Source: Actinomycetota bacterium (GTDB taxonomy: Bacteria; Actinomycetota; Actinomycetes; Mycobacteriales; Mycobacteriaceae). From it: 9,359 bases of DNA. Below the pieces are notes generated by a model. The model had not been told where the DNA came from. It did not search any database and saw only the letters and a program-made list of their open reading frames with translations. Both the position numbers and the translations under genes were made by a program. Shown one piece after another: positions 6,185 through 9,359 of the stretch. How positions within the stretch are numbered: the stretch's first letter is position 1; every line of letters begins with the position of its first letter. The stretch lies in assembly GCA_005787665.1 (NCBI GenBank), contig SYAB01000225.1, forward strand, positions 1-9,359, given 5' to 3'.

Positions 6185-6487
6185 TCAGGCCGCGCAGTCG
6201 GTGCACAGCAACACACCGTTCTTCTCGGAGGCCAACCGGCTGCGGTGATGCACCAGAAAGCAACTCGAGCAGGTGAACTCGTCGGCCTGTTTGGGGATCA
6301 CCCGAACCGACAGTTCCTCCCCCGACAGGTCGGCACCGGGCAGTTCGAACGATTCCGCGGATTCCGATTCGTCGACGTCAACGGCGGCGGACTGCGCCTC
6401 GTTGCGGCGCGCGGTGAGTTCCTCGAGGGAATCCTCGGATACCTCGTCGGTCTCTGTACGCCGCGGGGCGTCGTAGTCAGTAGCCAT
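6185..6487 (-). CDS. DUF4193 zinc-ribbon protein (Rv2699c ortholog)
   Basis: A 100-residue soluble protein, the same length as its M. tuberculosis ortholog. The first 65 residues are acidic and low in hydrophobics, probably a disordered or helical arm. The last 30 form a zinc ribbon: Cys73-x2-Cys76 in FTCSSCFLVHHRSRLA and Cys95-x2-Cys98 in LLCTDCAA. An 18-residue spacer with two histidines separates the knuckles. Such a ribbon plus acidic arm suggests a partner-binding or transcription-related role, but that is only inference. The ATG at 6487 is chosen over an in-frame ATG at 6496 because the ortholog starts MATDYD; a purine-rich GAGGGATGGGA stretch precedes it. It is divergent from cei. Confidence 0.92.
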   Translation of the reverse strand: MATDYDAPRRTETDEVSEDSLEELTARRNEAQSAAVDVDESESAESFELPGADLSGEELSVRVIPKQADEFTCSSCFLVHHRSRLASEKNGVLLCTDCAA

Positions 6488-6505
6488 CCGTCCCATCCCT
6501 CATCG

Positions 6506-6521
6506 AACCTCAGCAGAGGTT
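6506..6521. repeat. Perfect 6-bp inverted repeat upstream of the DUF4193 gene
   Basis: AACCTC-AGCA-GAGGTT is a perfect palindrome with a 4-nt centre, 18 bp upstream of the DUF4193 start. Its right arm overlaps a candidate minus-strand -10 (TACAAA, 6525 down to 6520). It could be an operator or a leader hairpin; it could also be chance. Confidence 0.35.
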
Positions 6522-6546
6522 TGTATCAGCGTCGAACGCCTGCGCA
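6520..6546 (-). promoter_or_regulatory. Candidate promoter of the DUF4193 gene
   Basis: Reading the minus strand, TTGCGC, a 16-nt spacer and TACAAA form a plausible SigA-like pair with a start expected near 6513 and a leader of about 25 nt. The -10 lacks the usual final T, so confidence is low. Confidence 0.3.
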
Positions 6547-6580
6547 AAACGATTCGTGCCCTGTTCATGAAGAGTTTTGG

Positions 6581-6596
6581 TGTGTTTTGCATCACA
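6581..6596. promoter_or_regulatory. CRP-like operator upstream of cei
   Basis: TGTGT-TTTGCA-TCACA matches the CRP-family consensus TGTGA-N6-TCACA with one mismatch. It lies in an AT-richer patch of the 181-bp divergent gap between the DUF4193 gene and cei. Its centre is about 80 bp upstream of the predicted cei start, a spacing compatible with activation, and about 75 bp upstream of the weaker minus-strand start. Mycobacterial CRP (Rv3676 family) uses this consensus. Confidence 0.45.
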
Positions 6597-6631
6597 TTCG
6601 CAGCTGACCGCCGTTCGCGGTGGTCAAGCCC

Positions 6632-6662
6632 TTGTCGGCACGGTACCGGCTGGCTCTAGAGT
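6632..6662 (+). promoter_or_regulatory. Leaderless promoter of cei
   Basis: The -10 hexamer TAGAGT (6657-6662) is followed by exactly 6 nt and the GTG start at 6669, so transcription should begin at the start codon. TTGTCG (6632-6637), 19 nt upstream, is a fair -35. No Shine-Dalgarno sequence is seen. Confidence 0.6.
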
Positions 6663-6668
6663 TCACTC

Positions 6669-7319
6669 GTGGTCGCTCATATCACCGAGGGGTCCACCCT
6701 CGACAAGGACGGACAGCCCTACGCGCGTCGAAACTACCGTCCGGGCATCGCCGCGGTGGCCGTGCTCTGTGTCCTGACGGCCCTGGTGTGGGCGTTCGTG
6801 CTGACCCGGCCGGTCCAGGTGGGAGAGGCGGCGGCCTGCAATGCCCCCCCTGCGCCGACCGACGCCGACGCGCCCAGACTCGGCGACCGGGTTTCCGGAT
6901 CCTCGATGGTCGACGTGGCACCGGCCAAGTTGGACGACACCAAGGTCCGGGTGCTCAACGCCAGCGGACAGGGCGGCCAGGCGGGCGAAGTGGCGGGCGC
7001 ACTGCGTGACCTGGGCTTCGCCGCCCCCGCCGCGGCCAACGATCCGGTCTACGCAGGCAGCCGTTTGGCCTGCCAGGGCCAGATCCGGTTCGGCAAGGAC
7101 GGCCGTCCGGGTGCGGCGACGGTGTGGCTGGTCGCGCCGTGCGTCGAGATGTACCAGGACGATCGACAGGACGATACGGTCGATCTGGTGATCGGCACCG
7201 ACTTCACCTCGCTGACCAACAGCGACGACATCGCCGCGGTGCTCTCCGGGCTCCGGCCGGGGGCCACCGAACCGGCCGACTCCGCGCTGGTCGCCAAGAT
7301 TCACAACAGCAGCTGCTGA
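6669..7319 (+). CDS. cei: Cei, LytR_C-domain cell envelope integrity protein
   Basis: A 216-residue membrane-anchored extracytoplasmic protein, orthologous to Rv2700, which has been named cei for its role in envelope integrity and virulence in M. tuberculosis. A cytosolic stretch (1-25, rich in charged residues) precedes one transmembrane helix (about 26-46), a Pro/Ala-rich linker, and a LytR_C domain (about 91-195) starting TKVRVLNASGQGGQAGEVAGAL and including GSRLACQGQIRFG, TVWLVAPC and DLVIGTDF. It has no LCP catalytic domain, so it is a stand-alone LytR_C protein. Four cysteines (57, 135, 158 and the C-terminal 216) lie outside the membrane and could form disulfides. The GTG start agrees with the ortholog (VVAHITEG) and a leaderless promoter. 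It converges on suhB with 8 bp between stops. Confidence 0.93.
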   Translation: MVAHITEGSTLDKDGQPYARRNYRPGIAAVAVLCVLTALVWAFVLTRPVQVGEAAACNAPPAPTDADAPRLGDRVSGSSMVDVAPAKLDDTKVRVLNASGQGGQAGEVAGALRDLGFAAPAAANDPVYAGSRLACQGQIRFGKDGRPGAATVWLVAPCVEMYQDDRQDDTVDLVIGTDFTSLTNSDDIAAVLSGLRPGATEPADSALVAKIHNSSC

Positions 7320-7320
7320 A

Positions 7321-7339
7321 CCGATCCTCAGGGCATCGG
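7321..7339. terminator. Weak stem-loop at the cei/suhB convergent junction
   Basis: CCGAT and ATCGG form a 5-bp stem with a 9-nt loop across the end of suhB, just after the cei stop. There is no T-tract. It is only a candidate bidirectional terminator. Confidence 0.25.
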
Positions 7340-8179
7340 GTCCCACCCGGAGTTGCGCTGCAGCGCCTCGATGAGCTGGTCCGACACCCCCGGCGCGGCG
7401 GCCAACAGCGGTTCGGCGCCCGGGCCTCCCGATTCCGGCAGCACCACCACCGCCCCGGCCTCCGCGGCGATCAGGGCGCCCGCTGCCCAGTCCCAGACCT
7501 GCAGCCCGTGCTCGTAGTAGACGTCGAGGGAGCCGGCCGCCACCAGACAGAGATCCAGCGCCGCCGAACCCATCCGCCGCACGTCGCGAACCTCCGGGAG
7601 CATGCGTGCCAGCAACGCCGCCTGGGCGGCCCGGCGGGCACGCGCGTAACCGAACCCGGTGCCGAGCAGTGCCATCGACAGCTCGCTGATCTGATTGCAG
7701 GCCAGCCGCCGCGACCGGCCACCGCAGTGCACATGGGCACCGAGGCCCGCCGCGGCCGAATACATCCGGCCGCCGGCGACGTCGGCGACCGCGCCGGCGA
7801 CCGAGACGCCGTTGACCTGGGCGGCGACCGACACCGCGTAGGCCGGGATGCCGTACAGGAAGTTGACCGTTCCGTCGATGGGATCGACCACCCAACGCAG
7901 GTCCGAATCGGCGGCCACGCCGCCACCCTCCTCGCCGAGCACATGTTCCCCCGGCCGCAGCACCGCGAGCCGGTCGCGCACCAGCTGCTCGGTCTCGGTG
8001 TCGGCAAGGGTCACCGGGTCGGTAGGGGTGCTCTTGGCGCGCACCGCGGTCACACGCACGGCTCCCCCGCGGACCCCGGGGTCGAGAAGCTCCACCCGGC
8101 GCCGCCGCACGAAATCGGCTGCCTCGCCGACCAGTTGCTCGGCCACCTCCCGCAGCCGCTCGGGCCAGTAATCACTCAC
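7328..8179 (-). CDS. suhB: Inositol monophosphatase family protein SuhB
   Basis: A 283-residue cytosolic Mg-dependent phosphatase, orthologous to Rv2701c. The family hydrolyses inositol 1-phosphate to myo-inositol, which in mycobacteria feeds phosphatidylinositol mannosides and mycothiol. Signature residues are all present: GEEGGG (82-87) with Glu83, WVVDPIDGTVNF (96-107) with metal ligands Asp99 and Asp102, and VWDWAAGALIAAEAG (228-242) with Asp230. The substrate-loop KSTPTDPVTLADTE (49-62) is also intact. It lacks the extended insert seen in some homologs near 88-93. The GTG at 8179 is preferred to an upstream in-frame start at 8209 because the conserved helix begins soon after (ERLREVAEQL) and the earlier residues are unlike the family. 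Related family members include histidinol-phosphatases, so the substrate is not certain. It is divergent from ppgK. Confidence 0.92.
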   Translation of the reverse strand: MSDYWPERLREVAEQLVGEAADFVRRRRVELLDPGVRGGAVRVTAVRAKSTPTDPVTLADTETEQLVRDRLAVLRPGEHVLGEEGGGVAADSDLRWVVDPIDGTVNFLYGIPAYAVSVAAQVNGVSVAGAVADVAGGRMYSAAAGLGAHVHCGGRSRRLACNQISELSMALLGTGFGYARARRAAQAALLARMLPEVRDVRRMGSAALDLCLVAAGSLDVYYEHGLQVWDWAAGALIAAEAGAVVVLPESGGPGAEPLLAAAPGVSDQLIEALQRNSGWDPMP

Positions 8180-8237
8180 CCTGCCATCGCAGCACAACCG
8201 GGCCCGCAATCGGGGACTCCAGGGCCGGGACAGCCAC

Positions 8238-8243
8238 TAATGT
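8238..8243 (+). promoter_or_regulatory. Candidate -10 hexamer for ppgK
   Basis: TAATGT fits TANNNT and would start transcription near 8250, giving a leader of about 45 nt with AGGGAG (8282-8287) as ribosome binding site 7 nt before the ATG. No clear -35 is present. The rest of the suhB/ppgK gap shows no obvious suhB promoter. Confidence 0.4.
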
Positions 8244-8294
8244 CTTCAGAGCCACCGGCTCAGCGCGACCGTCTTCGATACAGGGAGTACCGCC

Positions 8295-9065
8295 ATGACC
8301 GCCCCCACCCCCGCACACCAGGGCTTCGGCATCGACGTCGGCGGCAGCGGCGTCAAGGGGGCGATCGTCGATCTGGACACCGGCCAGATCGTCGGGGAGC
8401 GGTTCCGGCTGGAGACTCCGCAGCCGGCCACCCCCGAGGCGGTGACCAGGACGGTCGCCGAGGTCGTCCGCCATTTCGGCTGGACCGGCCCGTTGGGCGT
8501 CACCTATCCGGGGGTGGTGGTCGATGGTGTGGTCCACACCGCCGCCAACGTCGACAGTTCCTGGATCGGCGCGCGGGTCGCGGATCTGATGAGCGCGGCA
8601 CTCGACGGCCAGCCCGTGACCGTGCTCAACGACGCCGACGCCGCCGGCCTGGCTGAGCAGCGTTACGGCGCCGGGCGCAACCAGGACGGTGTGGTGGTGC
8701 TGCTGACCTTCGGAACCGGTATCGGCTCTGCGGTGATCCACCACGGAATGTTGCTGCCCAACACCGAATTCGGCCATATCGAGGTCGGCGGCAAGGAAGC
8801 CGAACACCGGGCGGCGGCGTCGGTCATGGAGCGAAAGGAGTGGAGCTACCGCAGGTGGACCAAAGAGGTGACCAGGGTCCTCGTCGCGGTCGAGAACGCT
8901 ATCTGGCCGGATCTGTTCATCGCCGGCGGCGGGATCAGCAAGAAAGCCGACAAGTGGATCCCGCTGCTCGAGAACCGGACTCCCGTCGTCGCCGCCGAAC
9001 TGCTCAACACCGCCGGCATCGTCGGGGCGGCGATGGCTGCCGCCGGGGAGCACGGCCGCCGCTGA
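8295..9065 (+). CDS. ppgK: Polyphosphate glucokinase (ROK family)
   Basis: A 256-residue cytosolic kinase that phosphorylates glucose to glucose 6-phosphate, using inorganic polyphosphate (and usually ATP) as donor; ortholog of Rv2702. The phosphate-1 motif GIDVGGSGVKGAIVD (12-26) is followed by VTYPGVV (69-75), the catalytic LNDADAAGLAEQRYG (111-125) with Asp113 as the likely base, the phosphate-2 motif LLTFGTGIGSAVI (136-148), and the glucose-binding PNTEFGHIEVGG (155-166) with Glu158 and His161. The zinc-binding cysteine cluster of classic ROK proteins is absent, as is usual for polyphosphate glucokinases. WPDLFIAGGGISKKADKW and NTAGIVGAA complete the C-terminal lobe. The ATG has a good ribosome binding site. 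It lies upstream of sigA, an adjacency conserved in mycobacteria. Confidence 0.97.
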   Translation: MTAPTPAHQGFGIDVGGSGVKGAIVDLDTGQIVGERFRLETPQPATPEAVTRTVAEVVRHFGWTGPLGVTYPGVVVDGVVHTAANVDSSWIGARVADLMSAALDGQPVTVLNDADAAGLAEQRYGAGRNQDGVVVLLTFGTGIGSAVIHHGMLLPNTEFGHIEVGGKEAEHRAAASVMERKEWSYRRWTKEVTRVLVAVENAIWPDLFIAGGGISKKADKWIPLLENRTPVVAAELLNTAGIVGAAMAAAGEHGRR

Positions 9066-9075
9066 CCGGCACGTC

Positions 9076-9096
9076 GTCGCGGTCGGCGGTCGCGAC
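9076..9096 (+). terminator. Possible stem-loop terminator after ppgK
   Basis: GTCGCG and CGCGAC form a 6-bp GC-rich stem with a 9-nt loop, 10 bp after the ppgK stop. No T-tract follows. The 10-bp palindrome GGTCGCGACC at its right side is an alternative structure. Confidence 0.35.
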
Positions 9097-9134
9097 CTCG
9101 GGGCGCACTGTCCTGCGGTACGTCCACATGTCGT

Positions 9135-9140
9135 TACAAT
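9135..9140 (+). promoter_or_regulatory. -10 hexamer of the sigA promoter
   Basis: TACAAT is a near-consensus SigA -10 (TATAAT with one change) in the 198-bp gap before sigA. Transcription would start near 9147 and give a leader of about 117 nt. No good -35 is seen at 16-18 nt spacing. Confidence 0.5.
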
Positions 9141-9263
9141 GAGACGCGGCTACCGCCGACGACGCGGCGAGGATCCCCCCAGATCACGCCGAGATTCCCG
9201 ATAGCCGACGCCCGACGACGAATGTCTGCGCGCGCCGGCGCCCGCAGGACCGAAAGGGTGTAC

Positions 9264-9359
9264 GTGGCAGCGACCAAGGCAAGCCAGGCAGCCGCGAAAC
9301 CAGCCAAGCGCACCGCCGCGGCGACCCCCGCGAAGGGGTCGTCCGCCACCACAGACAAC
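9264..9359 (+). CDS. sigA: Primary sigma factor SigA, N-terminal 32 codons only
   Basis: The gene is cut by the right edge. The visible residues (MAATKASQAAAKPAKR, then Ala/Thr/Lys-rich sequence) match the start of mycobacterial SigA (Rv2703), whose N-terminus is a long Ala/Lys-rich disordered region before the sigma domains. None of the conserved sigma regions lies in the window, so the call rests on this N-terminus plus position directly after ppgK. The GTG at 9264 is preferred over an in-frame GTG at 9258 because GAAAGG (9252-9257) then has a 6-nt spacing and because orthologs start MAATKAS. The protein directs RNA polymerase to housekeeping promoters, including the TANNNT elements noted elsewhere in this window. 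Confidence 0.88.
   Translation, partial: MAATKASQAAAKPAKRTAAATPAKGSSATTDN

Noticed and set aside
6503..6537. Two TCGAAC sequences upstream of the DUF4193 gene, resembling half of the mycobacterial LexA SOS box
   Set aside because: They are direct repeats 29 bp apart rather than an inverted pair with a 4-nt gap, so no SOS box is formed.
6663..7895. Minus-strand open frame of 410 codons across cei and suhB
   Set aside because: It is a composition artefact: suhB is read in another frame on the same strand and cei on the other, and both have clear family motifs.
7124..8656. Long plus-strand open frame of 510 codons across the suhB region
   Set aside because: It is antisense to suhB and runs into ppgK in a different frame; its product is Arg/Gly/His-rich with no domain, as expected for a shadow frame in GC-rich DNA.
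9134..9358. Minus-strand frame antisense to the sigA start with some hydrophobic residues
   Set aside because: It overlaps the sigA promoter, leader and start, has no ribosome binding site and matches no family I know.

Overview
The window is a GC-rich actinobacterial chromosome segment. Thirteen complete or partial protein genes match, in order and orientation, the Mycobacterium tuberculosis block Rv2690c-Rv2703 (permease, ceoB, ceoC, Rv2693c, Rv2694c, Rv2695, Rv2696c, dut, Rv2698, Rv2699c, cei/Rv2700, suhB, ppgK, sigA; fourteen including the sigA start). Protein divergence from the remembered M. tuberculosis sequences suggests a non-tuberculous or environmental mycobacterium. These identifications come from reading and memory; no database search was run. 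I see no insertion sequence, prophage, CRISPR array, tRNA or rRNA. This is conserved core genome rather than an accessory island.

Layout. (1) 1-1817 and on to 2476: a KimA-like APC permease (minus strand, C-terminus outside the window) is divergent from the TrkA-type potassium regulators ceoB and ceoC, which overlap by 4 bp. Together they look like a potassium uptake module. (2) 2483-3552, minus: a small OB-fold protein gene followed by a six-helix DUF3159 membrane protein gene. (3) 3675-4376, plus: a small alpha/beta hydrolase. (4) 4391-5673, minus: dut (dUTPase) translationally coupled to a DUF3710 protein with a Gln-rich tail. (5) 5699-6175, plus: a DUF3093 membrane protein, divergent from dut across only 25 bp. 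(6) 6185-6487, minus: a DUF4193 zinc-ribbon protein. (7) 6669-7319, plus: the LytR_C envelope protein Cei. (8) 7328-8179, minus: suhB inositol monophosphatase family. (9) 8295-9065, plus: ppgK polyphosphate glucokinase. (10) 9264 to the edge: the first 32 codons of sigA.

The genes alternate strands, so the window is a chain of tight divergent and convergent junctions with very little non-coding DNA; no gene-free stretch exceeds 200 bp. The regulatory signals are the most interesting part. Four genes (the permease, dut, the DUF3093 gene and cei) have a TANNNT -10 hexamer 6-8 nt before a GTG start, the arrangement expected for leaderless mycobacterial mRNAs. The dut/DUF3093 pair appears to use two back-to-back -10 hexamers sharing one TA step. 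A 16-bp CRP-like palindrome lies upstream of cei.

I did not find a wholly new system. The best leads are the potassium module hypothesis, the bidirectional leaderless promoter and the CRP-like site.
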